Below are positions 45,121-54,673 of a DNA stretch of 64,000 nt, one piece after another (the stretch's first letter is position 1; each line of letters begins with the position of its first letter). Made by a program: the position numbers and the translations under genes. Under the pieces are notes generated by a model that did no database searches, was not told the DNA's origin, and saw nothing but the letters and a program-made list of their open reading frames with translations. Source of the stretch: an uncultured bacterium (GTDB taxonomy: Bacteria > Bacillota > Negativicutes > Veillonellales > Veillonellaceae); contig CAJMLW010000008.1 in the NCBI GenBank assembly GCA_905214495.1, forward strand, positions 1 to 64,000, written 5' to 3'.

Positions 45121-46257
45121 CTATTTTAATAGTTCTATTGCCTTTTGAATTTGAATATCTGACATATCACTAGATGGTGTAGTTCCCTTTGGTAATTCTA
45201 GAACTACATCTGGTTGAATACCAATTCCATCAATAACACGATCGTTAGGAGTATGGTATTTAGCTATAGTCACTTTAATACCTTCATCCTCTAGATTTGG
45301 ATATACACTTTGAACAGTGCCTTTACCATAACTATTAGTGCCAACAATGGTACCTAATTTTCTATCTTGAATAGCGCCAGCAATGATTTCAGATGCACTA
45401 GCAGAACCTTTATTAATGAGAACTACCATAGGTAATGCAGGATTTTTTCCATCAGATACATAATTTTTGGTTTTTCCATCTCGTGTTGTGAAAGATACTA
45501 ATGTACCTTCTGGCATAATAATGCTAGCAATATCTTGCGCACTATTAAGTAATCCACCAGGGTTATCGCGTAAGTCTAGAACTAATGAAGTCATTCCTTC
45601 GGATAGAAGCTGCTCATATTGTGTTTTAAAATCACCCGCTGTATGCTCAGCGAATTGACTGATGCGAATATATCCAATGTGGTCTGATAACATCTTACTT
45701 TTTACTGTAGGTAATACGATTTCTTCTCTTGTAACGTTAAACGTTAATAATTGATTATCCCGTTCAACCACAATCGTTACATCGCTACCAGCTTCACCAC
45801 GTATTTTTGAAGCTGCATCTTCAATCGTCATAGAATTAGTATCTACACCATCAATGGATACGATGTGATCACCGCTTTTGATGCCAGCTTTATAAGCCGG
45901 CATATCATCAATCACGGATACTGCTTCTAACCCTTTTGAACCATGACCAAGAACCATGCCCACACCTGCATAGGTGCCAGAGGTATGTTCTTTCATAGAT
46001 TCAAAGTCATCCTTGTCTAAATAGACACTATGAGGTTCTCCTAAGGAAGCCACCAAACCTTTCAACATACCATCAAACAATGTGGCTTTACTTACAGGTG
46101 TCATAAATTTCTGAGTCGCTATGTAATAGGTTACGACAAATCGTGGTAAACCCATAGCTGATCCAGAAATATACCAAAATACTAACCACAACATAATGAT
46201 GGACGCAAATATATATTTAATTAAGGCTAAACCAATTCTTTTAAAATTATTATTCAT
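45121..46257 (-). CDS. S41-family carboxy-terminal processing protease
   Basis: 378 aa. N-terminal membrane anchor (about 10-32), PDZ domain (about 90-170) and S41 protease domain with the catalytic Ser in GSASASEI and Lys in YGKGTV. Periplasmic or extracellular CtpA-type protease. It follows the M23 peptidase after 1 bp, as in Firmicute ftsEX-pcsB/envC-ctp clusters, and may regulate the wall hydrolase beside it (inferred). Confidence 0.94.
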   Translation of the reverse strand: MNNNFKRIGLALIKYIFASIIMLWLVFWYISGSAMGLPRFVVTYYIATQKFMTPVSKATLFDGMLKGLVASLGEPHSVYLDKDDFESMKEHTSGTYAGVGMVLGHGSKGLEAVSVIDDMPAYKAGIKSGDHIVSIDGVDTNSMTIEDAASKIRGEAGSDVTIVVERDNQLLTFNVTREEIVLPTVKSKMLSDHIGYIRISQFAEHTAGDFKTQYEQLLSEGMTSLVLDLRDNPGGLLNSAQDIASIIMPEGTLVSFTTRDGKTKNYVSDGKNPALPMVVLINKGSASASEIIAGAIQDRKLGTIVGTNSYGKGTVQSVYPNLEDEGIKVTIAKYHTPNDRVIDGIGIQPDVVLELPKGTTPSSDMSDIQIQKAIELLK

Positions 46258-46258
46258 T

Positions 46259-47446
46259 CTATAAAAAACCCATAGGATCTACTGGATCCCCGTTTGCACG
46301 AACTTCAAAGTGAACATGAGGTCCTGTACTATTGCCAGTACTGCCGGCATAAGAAATAACTTGGCCCTTCGCAACGGATTGACCTTCATCTACAGCGAGC
46401 TCAGAGTTATGACCATATAGTGTAGAAAGTCCATTACCATGATCGATAACAACAGCATAACCATAGCCGCCCATCCATCCAGACCAAACTACGACGCCAC
46501 CATCAGCAGCATGAACAGGTGTACCTTCATCAACACCAATATCAATACCAGAGTGATAAATTGTAGTCCCCCAAATTGGATGAACACGATAGCCATAAGG
46601 GGAAGTGATTTCACCACTAACAGGCCAGCCAAGTTGTCCTGTACCTTGTACCCAATTATCTGATGCACCTTGCCCACCAGAGGATTGAGCCGCTGCAGCA
46701 GCTGCGGCGGCACGTGCAGCTTGTCGTTCTTTCAACATAGCACTTACTTGCGCTGAGGAAGCATTAAGTTCTTCAATTGCTTGCATTGCTGTTGCTCTAT
46801 CATTTTGCGCTTTTTGAAGAACCACATTGCGTTCTGCTTTTTTCTGCTCAATTTCAGCCTGTTTAGCAAGTGCAGCTTTTTCTAATTCAACCAACTTAGC
46901 ACGATCTGCTTCGAGATTTTGTTTATGGGCCTCAATTTCAGAGCGCTCTTTTTTAATTTCATTAATCAAGGTAATATCAGAATCGATAATTCGTTTTAAA
47001 ACCTCTAATCGATTAGCGAAGTCGCTAAAATCTTTAGACCCAATGACTACATCAAGATAACTAAGTCGTCCATTGATATAAATATCACGAACTCGTTTAT
47101 AAAATACGGATTCTCGACCTTCTAATCGTTTTTGAGCTTCCGCCAATTGACGTTCATTAAGTGTAATATCATTTTCTACAGCTACACGCTGCTCTTTAAT
47201 CGTACCTAACTCAGCAGTCGCTTGACGAAGTTGTTCTTCAATTTGCCGCAACTGTTCAGAAACACTACCAATTACAGTTTCCGCATCTGCTTTTGCAGCA
47301 TTTTGCTGGTTAACTTGTTGTTGAATAGAGTCTAATTGATTTGTTAAATCTTCATCTTCAGCCATAATATAGGCTGGTGTCCCGCATAATACCACTCCCG
47401 AAAGAAGGGCTGCTACGAGACGAGTTTTAAATGTATACTGCCTCAT
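46259..47446 (-). CDS. M23 peptidase with N-terminal coiled coil (EnvC/PcsB-like)
   Basis: 395 aa. Signal peptide (about 1-28), a long coiled coil (about 30-250), an Ala-rich linker, and an M23 LytM-type domain (about 280-395) with HSGIDIG and HVHFEVR, the zinc-ligand motifs. The coiled coil plus M23 layout next to ftsE-ftsX matches EnvC, which FtsEX activates at the septum; here both H...D and HxH motifs are intact, so it may itself be an active endopeptidase. Confidence 0.93.
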   Translation of the reverse strand: MRQYTFKTRLVAALLSGVVLCGTPAYIMAEDEDLTNQLDSIQQQVNQQNAAKADAETVIGSVSEQLRQIEEQLRQATAELGTIKEQRVAVENDITLNERQLAEAQKRLEGRESVFYKRVRDIYINGRLSYLDVVIGSKDFSDFANRLEVLKRIIDSDITLINEIKKERSEIEAHKQNLEADRAKLVELEKAALAKQAEIEQKKAERNVVLQKAQNDRATAMQAIEELNASSAQVSAMLKERQAARAAAAAAAAQSSGGQGASDNWVQGTGQLGWPVSGEITSPYGYRVHPIWGTTIYHSGIDIGVDEGTPVHAADGGVVVWSGWMGGYGYAVVIDHGNGLSTLYGHNSELAVDEGQSVAKGQVISYAGSTGNSTGPHVHFEVRANGDPVDPMGFL

Positions 47447-47456
47447 AATCCCTCTA

Positions 47457-48344
47457 CTATACTTTCATATATTGTTTCAATGAAATGGTACTACCAATAA
47501 TGCCTACAACAATCCCACCACCAATTAAGCATGCTACTAATTGATAGAAGAATGGGAACATAGGAACTAATGGGAAGAATGCAAGTGAATCAGATACTTC
47601 TATGGTAATAAAATGATAGAACTCACCCACGCATAATACAGCAATAATGGACCCGATAAAGCCTAACATCATGCCTTCGATAACAAATGGCCAACGAATA
47701 AAGCTATTAGTAGCACCTACATATTTCATAATCGCAATCTCTTTGCGACGAGCAAATACAGTTAAACGAATAGTGTTAGAAATGATAAACAATGTAGCTG
47801 CTGCTAAGAAACCGATGAGTACAATACCACCAATTCGGATAATTTGTGTAACTCGGAACAATTCCTCAATGATATCTTGACCATAATGTGTACTTTCTAC
47901 GCCTTGGAATGTAGTTACTAATTTAGCTGTAGATTTAACATCTTCAGGATTTTCAAAGGTAAGAACATAAGAGTTTGGCAATGGATTTACACCACCTAAG
48001 GCGTTCACCAATTGTTGTTGATCCCCCAAGCGCTCCTTAAATTCTTTCATAGCTTGTTCTTTATTAACAAATTCTAAGTGTTTTAGATTTGGAATTGCTT
48101 TCACTTGCTTACCAACAGCCATAATTTGCTCTGTAGTAAGACCATCTTTCAAATACACACTTAACTGCACTTGATTCTCTAAGCTCGATGCCATGTTATT
48201 AAGATTGATAACGCCACAGAGAAATACACCAAGCATAAATAAAGATAATGCTACAGTGGAAATAGACGCTAATGTCATAAGGCCATTGCGTTTCATGGAC
48301 TTTAAGGCTTCCTTAAAGAAATATTTCATTGTTCTAGGCTTCAT
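47457..48344 (-). CDS. ftsX: Cell division ABC permease FtsX
   Basis: 295 aa from ATG 48344 (AGGGG about 11 nt upstream; ATG 48329 is an alternative). Four transmembrane helices: one near residue 25-45, a periplasmic loop of about 125 residues, then three helices to the C-terminus. FtsX transmits FtsE ATPase cycles to periplasmic hydrolase activators. It overlaps the ftsE end. Confidence 0.95.
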   Translation of the reverse strand: MKPRTMKYFFKEALKSMKRNGLMTLASISTVALSLFMLGVFLCGVINLNNMASSLENQVQLSVYLKDGLTTEQIMAVGKQVKAIPNLKHLEFVNKEQAMKEFKERLGDQQQLVNALGGVNPLPNSYVLTFENPEDVKSTAKLVTTFQGVESTHYGQDIIEELFRVTQIIRIGGIVLIGFLAAATLFIISNTIRLTVFARRKEIAIMKYVGATNSFIRWPFVIEGMMLGFIGSIIAVLCVGEFYHFITIEVSDSLAFFPLVPMFPFFYQLVACLIGGGIVVGIIGSTISLKQYMKV

Positions 48345-49020
48345 TAAATTCTGCACCCCTCATATTATCACTAAGAACACGACCATCTTTTAATTCGATA
48401 ACTCGCTTATTTAAATAGGTAACAATATCCATATTATGGGTAACCATAATTACAGTAGTGCCAAAATTATTGATATGCTTGAACAAATCTACAATGTCTT
48501 TACTCGTATTAGGATCAAGATTGCCAGTTGGTTCGTCTGCAATTAATACAGATGGACGATTGACGATAGCCCGTGCAATCGCTACACGTTGCTGTTCACC
48601 ACCAGATAAATCCTCTGGTAAATCATTCGCCTTATCAGATAAGCCAACTAATTCAAGAACGTGAGCTACCTTCTCTTTAATTACCTTAGGTTTCTCCTCG
48701 ATAACCTCTAAAGCAAAAGCAATATTTTCAGCTACGCTTTTGTTAGGTAATAGTCGGAAATCTTGAAATACTACGCCTAATTTACGTCTCAATTTTGGTA
48801 TTTTACTACGTTTCAATTTTGTAACATCAAATTCATCGACTATAACAAATCCAGAATCTGGTGTAACTTCATGAGTTAATAATTTAAACAACGTAGATTT
48901 ACCAGCCCCACTATGACCACAAATCAATACAAACTCACCATCATTAATGGTGATGCACACATTATCAAGTGCAGTAGATCCGTTTTCATATACTTTACTA
49001 ACATTCTTAAATTCTATCAT
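48334..49020 (-). CDS. ftsE: Cell division ATP-binding protein FtsE
   Basis: 228-aa ABC ATPase: Walker A GHSGAGKST (35-43), Q-loop in VFQDFRLLP, signature LSGGEQQR, Walker B VLIADEPTGNLD, H-loop in VTHN. Partner of FtsX. The AAGGGG SD precedes the ATG. Confidence 0.96.
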   Translation of the reverse strand: MIEFKNVSKVYENGSTALDNVCITINDGEFVLICGHSGAGKSTLFKLLTHEVTPDSGFVIVDEFDVTKLKRSKIPKLRRKLGVVFQDFRLLPNKSVAENIAFALEVIEEKPKVIKEKVAHVLELVGLSDKANDLPEDLSGGEQQRVAIARAIVNRPSVLIADEPTGNLDPNTSKDIVDLFKHINNFGTTVIMVTHNMDIVTYLNKRVIELKDGRVLSDNMRGAEFNEA

Positions 49021-49031
49021 TGGTTCCCCTT

Positions 49032-49964
49032 TTATTTACGTGTCACCACTTTTTTAACTGCTTTTACAATATCTTCAGCTGTTAACCCATATTTCGCCAT
49101 CAATTCTTTTGGTGTACCACTCTCCCCAAATGTATCTTGAACACCAACGAATTCCATAGGAACAGGTTTATGTGCAACAACAACTTCAGATACAGCAGAA
49201 CCTAAACCGCCTAAAATATTATGTTCTTCAGCAGTCACAATAGCACCTGTTTCTTCAGCGGCTTTAATGATCGCATTAGCATCGATAGGTTTAATAGATG
49301 CCATATTAATAACGCGAGCAGAAATTTGTTCACCTTCTAGTTGTTTAGCTGCTTCAACTGCAGGGCCTACTAAAGCACCACAAGCGATAATTGTCACATC
49401 AGAACCATCTTTTAATTGATTGGATTTACCAGGTGTGAAAGTATATCCTTCTGCTGTTACATCATCAACACCAGCACGACCGAGACGTACATAAACTGGA
49501 CCATTATAATCAGCTGCCCATTGAATGACAGATTCTGTTTCTTTTTCATCTGCTGGCACAATAACAGTCATGTTTGGTAAAACACGCATACATGCGATAT
49601 CTTCTAAACTTTGATGAGTTGCACCATCTTCACCTACAGTAATACCTGCATGTGTAGCACATACTTTCACATTAAGTTTTGGATAGCATATAGCATTACG
49701 GATTTGTTCAAATGCACGACCAGTTGCAAACATAGCAAAGGAAGATACAAATGGAATCTTACCTGCTGCAGCTAAACCGGCACCTACAGAGATTAGATTT
49801 TGTTCAGCAATACCTACATTAAAGAAACGTTCTGGACACTCTTTCTTAAATGTATCAGTCTTAGTAGATTTTGATAAATCAGCATCAAGAACAATAATAT
49901 TAGAATTTTCTTTACCAATTTTTGCTAGCGCATTACCATACGCTTCACGTGTTGCTTTACCCAT
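49032..49964 (-). CDS. Transketolase, C-terminal subunit
   Basis: 310 aa containing the pyrimidine-binding and C-terminal transketolase domains: LDADLSKSTKT, FFNVGIAEQNL, then the TK-C Rossmann domain. This is half of a split transketolase; the N-terminal half ends on the same base (49964) where this gene starts. Together they exchange two-carbon units in the pentose phosphate pathway with Rpe upstream in this window. Confidence 0.94.
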   Translation of the reverse strand: MGKATREAYGNALAKIGKENSNIIVLDADLSKSTKTDTFKKECPERFFNVGIAEQNLISVGAGLAAAGKIPFVSSFAMFATGRAFEQIRNAICYPKLNVKVCATHAGITVGEDGATHQSLEDIACMRVLPNMTVIVPADEKETESVIQWAADYNGPVYVRLGRAGVDDVTAEGYTFTPGKSNQLKDGSDVTIIACGALVGPAVEAAKQLEGEQISARVINMASIKPIDANAIIKAAEETGAIVTAEEHNILGGLGSAVSEVVVAHKPVPMEFVGVQDTFGESGTPKELMAKYGLTAEDIVKAVKKVVTRK

Positions 49965-50800
49965 TATTGTACCCCCATGATTTCATTTACGAATGTCACA
50001 CCTTGTTCTTCACTAGGTGCCTTACCATGCCAACCAGCTTGACCTTCCATTTCTGCAACACCTTTACCTTTTACAGTATGCATTACAATACATGTAGGGC
50101 CATCTGTGAAAGCTTTCGCCTCTTCAATGGCTTGATGTAATTCGTCAATATTGTGACCATTTACTTCAATAACATTCCATTTGAAAGCTTTAAATTTATC
50201 TGGAATTGGCAATGGGGACATAACTTTTTCAATATCACCATCAATTTGTAGACCATTGTAATCTACAAAGGCAGTCAAATTATTTAATTTATAATGACCT
50301 GCAAACATAGCGGCTTCCCATACTTGACCTTCTTCAAGTTCTCCATCACCGAGAATAGAATATACACGATAATCAGCATTATCGATTTTACCTGCCAATG
50401 CCATACCACAAGCTGCAGAAATTCCTTGGCCCAAAGAACCTGTAGACATATCTACACCAGGTGTATGCTTCATGTCAGGATGACCTTGTAGGAAATGATT
50501 AATTTTACGCAAATTGATTAATTCGGATTTAGGAAAATATCCCTTTTCAGCAAGTGTCGCATACAATGCTGGCGCTGCATGACCTTTTGATAACACAAAA
50601 CGATCGCGATCTTGCTTTTTAGGATTACTTGGGTCTACATTCATTTCTACAAAATATAAAAGAGACATTACATCAGCAATAGATAAAGAGCCACCTGGAT
50701 GTCCAGATTTAGCTGCTGTAACGGACTGTACAATGCTTACGCGAATCGCTTTTGCTTTCTCTTGTACTAATTGTTTTTGATCTTGACTCAATGTAGCCAT
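49964..50800 (-). CDS. Transketolase, N-terminal subunit
   Basis: 278 aa containing the thiamine-diphosphate-binding domain: KSGHPGGSLS near 31-40, GSLGQGIS, and GDGELEEGQVWEA, followed by an N.L...VD.N motif completing the ThDP/Mg site. No C-terminal domains, so it requires the adjacent second subunit. The split form is common in Firmicutes and archaea. Confidence 0.94.
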   Translation of the reverse strand: MATLSQDQKQLVQEKAKAIRVSIVQSVTAAKSGHPGGSLSIADVMSLLYFVEMNVDPSNPKKQDRDRFVLSKGHAAPALYATLAEKGYFPKSELINLRKINHFLQGHPDMKHTPGVDMSTGSLGQGISAACGMALAGKIDNADYRVYSILGDGELEEGQVWEAAMFAGHYKLNNLTAFVDYNGLQIDGDIEKVMSPLPIPDKFKAFKWNVIEVNGHNIDELHQAIEEAKAFTDGPTCIVMHTVKGKGVAEMEGQAGWHGKAPSEEQGVTFVNEIMGVQ

Positions 50801-50836
50801 AAAGACCTCACTTTCTGGATAATCTCCAATTTATAT

Positions 50837-51931
50837 TTAATACTCTTCTAAAAGTGAAATAGCAAATTCTGCATTTCGTTTAGATACCTTACGCAATGTT
50901 TGAATGCGATTGAATGAATGTTGATAGGACTCTGTAGATTGTAAAAGTTCTACACATCGATCATATAGAACATTAGAATCTAATTCTCTCATAGTACCAA
51001 TTGGTTCTTGTTCAATCATATGTAAAAAACTTGTAATTTTAGGGTCATAGGAAATACCAATAACTGGTTTTCCCATTAAGGAACTAAATACAAGTGCATG
51101 CAGGCGTATGCCAATCATTAGATCTACATTGCCAGATAAGGATAGTTGCTCTTCTGTGGTAAAAGGTCCTTCTAATACGATTGGTTTCACCATCATCAAT
51201 GAAGCTATAATCTTTGCTTCTTTCGTATCATCAGGATGAGACATAGGTATGAATACTATTTCAGCATCTTGCTCTAAACTTAACCTGTTCAATACATCTG
51301 CTAAACTCTGTCTATACGCTGTATCATCCTTCCAACTACGCACAGCAATGCCGATGCGTTTCCTACCACCTTCAATAGGAGCACAATTATATTTGGTTAA
51401 AATATTAGCACCGATACTAGGATTGGCCTTATGCATAGCTAATACAGCATCCGCCGTAACCTCAACATCGTAAATTCCTAGAGCATTCAACTCATCTTTC
51501 GAAATGGAATCACGAACTGTAATTCCATCTACATATTTCAACATAAATTTAACAGCTCGTTTTGTAGATTTACGATATAAAGGGCCAATACCTTGAGAGT
51601 ACAACATAACAGGTTTTCCTAGTAATTTTGCAAGCCCCATAATACTTAGATAATAATAAGTATTTCGAATACTTGTAGCATCCTGTAATAAACTACCTCC
51701 ACCACTAATCACTAAATCAGCATTACGTATAGCATTCAAAATACTAAAGGCAGCAAATGTTCCAACAGCCTTAATATTATGTTTTCTACTAGTCTCTTGA
51801 GGATTGCCAGAGATAACCGTAATATGTGAATCGTCTTCTACATCACGAATAGCGTCAATAATGGCACAAAGCATAGCTTCATCACCAGCATTACCAAAGC
51901 CATAGTAACCGGAAATAACGATATTACTCAT
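50837..51931 (-). CDS. csaB: Polysaccharide pyruvyl transferase CsaB
   Basis: 364 aa. Polysaccharide pyruvyl transferase fold: GYYGFGNAGDEAML at the N-terminus and a C-terminal IGIRLHALVF segment. CsaB proteins pyruvylate cell-wall polysaccharide so that SLH domains can bind it. In Veillonella-type bacteria the outer membrane is tethered by SLH-domain porins, so a wall-modification role fits, but the acceptor here is not known. ATG 51931 has GGAGG at 6 nt. It overlaps the DUF5693 gene by 8 bp. Confidence 0.92.
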   Translation of the reverse strand: MSNIVISGYYGFGNAGDEAMLCAIIDAIRDVEDDSHITVISGNPQETSRKHNIKAVGTFAAFSILNAIRNADLVISGGGSLLQDATSIRNTYYYLSIMGLAKLLGKPVMLYSQGIGPLYRKSTKRAVKFMLKYVDGITVRDSISKDELNALGIYDVEVTADAVLAMHKANPSIGANILTKYNCAPIEGGRKRIGIAVRSWKDDTAYRQSLADVLNRLSLEQDAEIVFIPMSHPDDTKEAKIIASLMMVKPIVLEGPFTTEEQLSLSGNVDLMIGIRLHALVFSSLMGKPVIGISYDPKITSFLHMIEQEPIGTMRELDSNVLYDRCVELLQSTESYQHSFNRIQTLRKVSKRNAEFAISLLEEY

Positions 51932-53960
51932 GACTGTCCTCCCGATGCATAGCCCATTGCGAGATGTAAATAAGGAAACGAACTGCAAGAATAAGAACAA
52001 TACCTATAGCACAACCAAGCAACAGACCATCATACCCACGCATAATAGACATGAAGACAGGTGTTCTAATATGACAGAATGTTTCAACCATAGATGCTAC
52101 ACCGATAACGCCAGCTATAGTTAATACAAAATGAATAACCATAGGCCATTTACGTAAGAATGCAAATGTTGCGAGCATTAACAATGGATGACCTATCATA
52201 AATTCCTTTTCTCTTGGTCTAGCATATAGTGTATTCTCTAGGAATCTCCGCAATACGAGTTCAAATGTTGGAACAGGCACACCTGCCGTATGACCACTAC
52301 GGCCTACAAATACCCAAGCCGCAGCACCTATAGCAGCAAACACAAAGAACACATACATTTTTACATCTGTAGTTATAAATTCTTTGATGAATTGTTTGGC
52401 TTCTGTGCCAGAGTTAATCATGCGACCTTTCCATAATGGAAAGCGTTGTAGATATGCGATCATAACAAGGATGATTGGTAATACGAAGGTAAGTTTTACA
52501 CCTCTAAAGATTTCAAATTCCATAAAGAATTTTGTATTACCTAATAATGCCGCAATATACATGCCACCAATAGCGGCAAATAATATAGCTATTACGAGAT
52601 AGAGTAATGCGAGTAGCGTAGATTTCCATACACCTATAGGGCGTGTACCATCTAATCTGCGCCATTCTTCCATAAGAATCACCAATGCTCCAACAGGTGC
52701 CATAATAGCTGCAGATAAAGCCCAAATTTGAATTAATAATGTACCGCTAGTTACAATAAAACCAACAATGGATAGTAATGATAGTGCAAAAAATAGAACT
52801 AATTGTTTGTGTTGTGACATAGCTATAAACATTTGTCCCACATACACAAATAAGGCAATACTACCAATCATTGTTAGAACAACTAATAAAGGATTAGGTG
52901 TATAGTCAGGATAAATATCTGCTGGCCCAAATTCATAGCCCTTGGCACTCAATTTATCTGTTGCACTATGTACATAGTTAATCGTTGTTTGTAACACAGT
53001 TTCATTATTTTGCCCTACTTCATACATAGGGAATAAATTAAAACGAATGTTACGCTCAATATCGCTAATATAGAATCGTTGAGCCGCTTCTTCCGGAGTA
53101 ATCTTCTTTAACTCATCTTTAGAAATTGTGTAAACACGACCTACACTGTAATTCTTCTTAGCCGCCATATCTAAGAATCCTAACTGAGGCTCATATTGCA
53201 ACTGATTAACCGCTTCAATACCAACCAATGGAATATGAAGATTATTCATAGCCTCTAAGGTTTCATCAATATGATCTGGTGCACCTAATGCCTCTTTACC
53301 AGCAAATATAATGCCTGTTACATGAGGTACCCCATCTAGACGATTAAATACATATTTAATGTCATCAGACGTAACATTACGATAATTAGTAGGTCGAACG
53401 ATTACATTGAAGCCACGATTAGCCACTTCCATAGCTTGAATACGAGAAATACCAAGATTCATCTTAGCATAACTATCAGCCGTTGCCCCTTGTAATTCTA
53501 ATACTGGACCAATACTCGTGTTAAGTTCTTTAACCTTTTCTTTACTAATACGATGATATAAATCTTCACGAATTTCTTTATAATAACCTTCTTTACCAGG
53601 AATAAGTGCAACATAAGTAGCGCCTGGTTTGATAGAACCACCATTGATACGAACATTGGACATATCTTGTGATGAAAGTAATTTAATTTCACCCGCGTCA
53701 TTTGCCTTTTCTAATGTTCTATCATAAATAGCAAATGCCGTTATTCCCGCCTCTTTCAGTGCATCAAAAGCATCTTTTTGACTACGTTTTTCAAAGGCAT
53801 TAGCTCGAAGTACAGCATCATAATCTACTATATTCTCAATATGATTTTGTGCCTTTTCAATTGTATTGCGCTCCATTACTAAATAGAGTGCTGAAATAAG
53901 TCCTACTATGATACATAGTATAAGAACTAATGAGTGCTTAGTTTTATTAACAGTATGCAC
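51924..53960 (-). CDS. DUF5693 membrane protein of unknown function
   Basis: 678 aa. One N-terminal helix (about 10-27), an extracytoplasmic domain (about 30-330), then roughly eight to ten transmembrane helices to the C-terminus. It matches DUF5693, a family often placed next to csaB in Negativicutes and Clostridia. No catalytic motif recognised. Context (coupled to csaB) suggests a membrane partner in cell-wall polymer modification or export. Confidence 0.85.
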   Translation of the reverse strand: MHTVNKTKHSLVLILCIIVGLISALYLVMERNTIEKAQNHIENIVDYDAVLRANAFEKRSQKDAFDALKEAGITAFAIYDRTLEKANDAGEIKLLSSQDMSNVRINGGSIKPGATYVALIPGKEGYYKEIREDLYHRISKEKVKELNTSIGPVLELQGATADSYAKMNLGISRIQAMEVANRGFNVIVRPTNYRNVTSDDIKYVFNRLDGVPHVTGIIFAGKEALGAPDHIDETLEAMNNLHIPLVGIEAVNQLQYEPQLGFLDMAAKKNYSVGRVYTISKDELKKITPEEAAQRFYISDIERNIRFNLFPMYEVGQNNETVLQTTINYVHSATDKLSAKGYEFGPADIYPDYTPNPLLVVLTMIGSIALFVYVGQMFIAMSQHKQLVLFFALSLLSIVGFIVTSGTLLIQIWALSAAIMAPVGALVILMEEWRRLDGTRPIGVWKSTLLALLYLVIAILFAAIGGMYIAALLGNTKFFMEFEIFRGVKLTFVLPIILVMIAYLQRFPLWKGRMINSGTEAKQFIKEFITTDVKMYVFFVFAAIGAAAWVFVGRSGHTAGVPVPTFELVLRRFLENTLYARPREKEFMIGHPLLMLATFAFLRKWPMVIHFVLTIAGVIGVASMVETFCHIRTPVFMSIMRGYDGLLLGCAIGIVLILAVRFLIYISQWAMHREDSHE

Positions 53961-53972
53961 GATATTTCCTTT

Positions 53973-54665
53973 CTAATTGAGTACAGGTTTAATCTTAATA
54001 TGAATTTCTCCATTTTCAACGTTAACAGACTCAGCTTTAACCGGAACTGGGAAATTATTAAAATCATAGATAGCAATAGGTTGCAATTGTTGTGATGTAA
54101 TACCTGCAATAGTCAATCCACTAACAGTAAATCGACTAGGAGCAAACGATAAAACATTATCTTTCAACTGCAAGGCGCCTTCCAAACTGGCTATTCCTTT
54201 CAAAGATCCCATAATGTTAACAGTCCCAGTTAATGCTATACGGTCATTATTAATTACTACATTAGCATCCTGTAGACCTTCTGTATTCTGAATCAGGAAT
54301 TTCTTTAAATCATCCTCTAACACAATACCTTCTACATAGGATGGACCAAGACTTAGGACCTCAACCTCATGAGATGCAATGAAAGAAATAGGATTAATAA
54401 CAATATTATTTGCCTCATAATGAAGACTAGAAAAATTTAACTTTCCTAATTGAACATTTTCCAATGTTCCTGCCGCGTGATCTGCTTGTCCGTAAACCAG
54501 TTTAAAGGCTGGTGTAGATTCAATAACTACAGTTTGACTGGAAGGTTTAAGTGATTGATTTAACTCATCTTCTACAATAGATTCCATATATTTTGGAACT
54601 ACAAATTGAGCACCCACCACACATACAATGATAAGCAAGACGATGAATATTAAAAATTTTTTCAT
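53973..54665 (-). CDS. DUF2993 (LmeA-like) membrane-anchored protein
   Basis: 230 aa. N-terminal signal anchor (about 2-22) and an extracytoplasmic all-beta domain resembling LmeA/DUF2993. The family in Actinobacteria includes a phospholipid-binding mannan elongation factor; the tubular lipid-binding fold could also serve envelope lipid transport. No active-site motif. It lies between prfB and DUF5693, 8-12 bp from each. Confidence 0.8.
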   Translation of the reverse strand: MKKFLIFIVLLIIVCVVGAQFVVPKYMESIVEDELNQSLKPSSQTVVIESTPAFKLVYGQADHAAGTLENVQLGKLNFSSLHYEANNIVINPISFIASHEVEVLSLGPSYVEGIVLEDDLKKFLIQNTEGLQDANVVINNDRIALTGTVNIMGSLKGIASLEGALQLKDNVLSFAPSRFTVSGLTIAGITSQQLQPIAIYDFNNFPVPVKAESVNVENGEIHIKIKPVLN

Positions 54666-54673
54666 TATAACAC

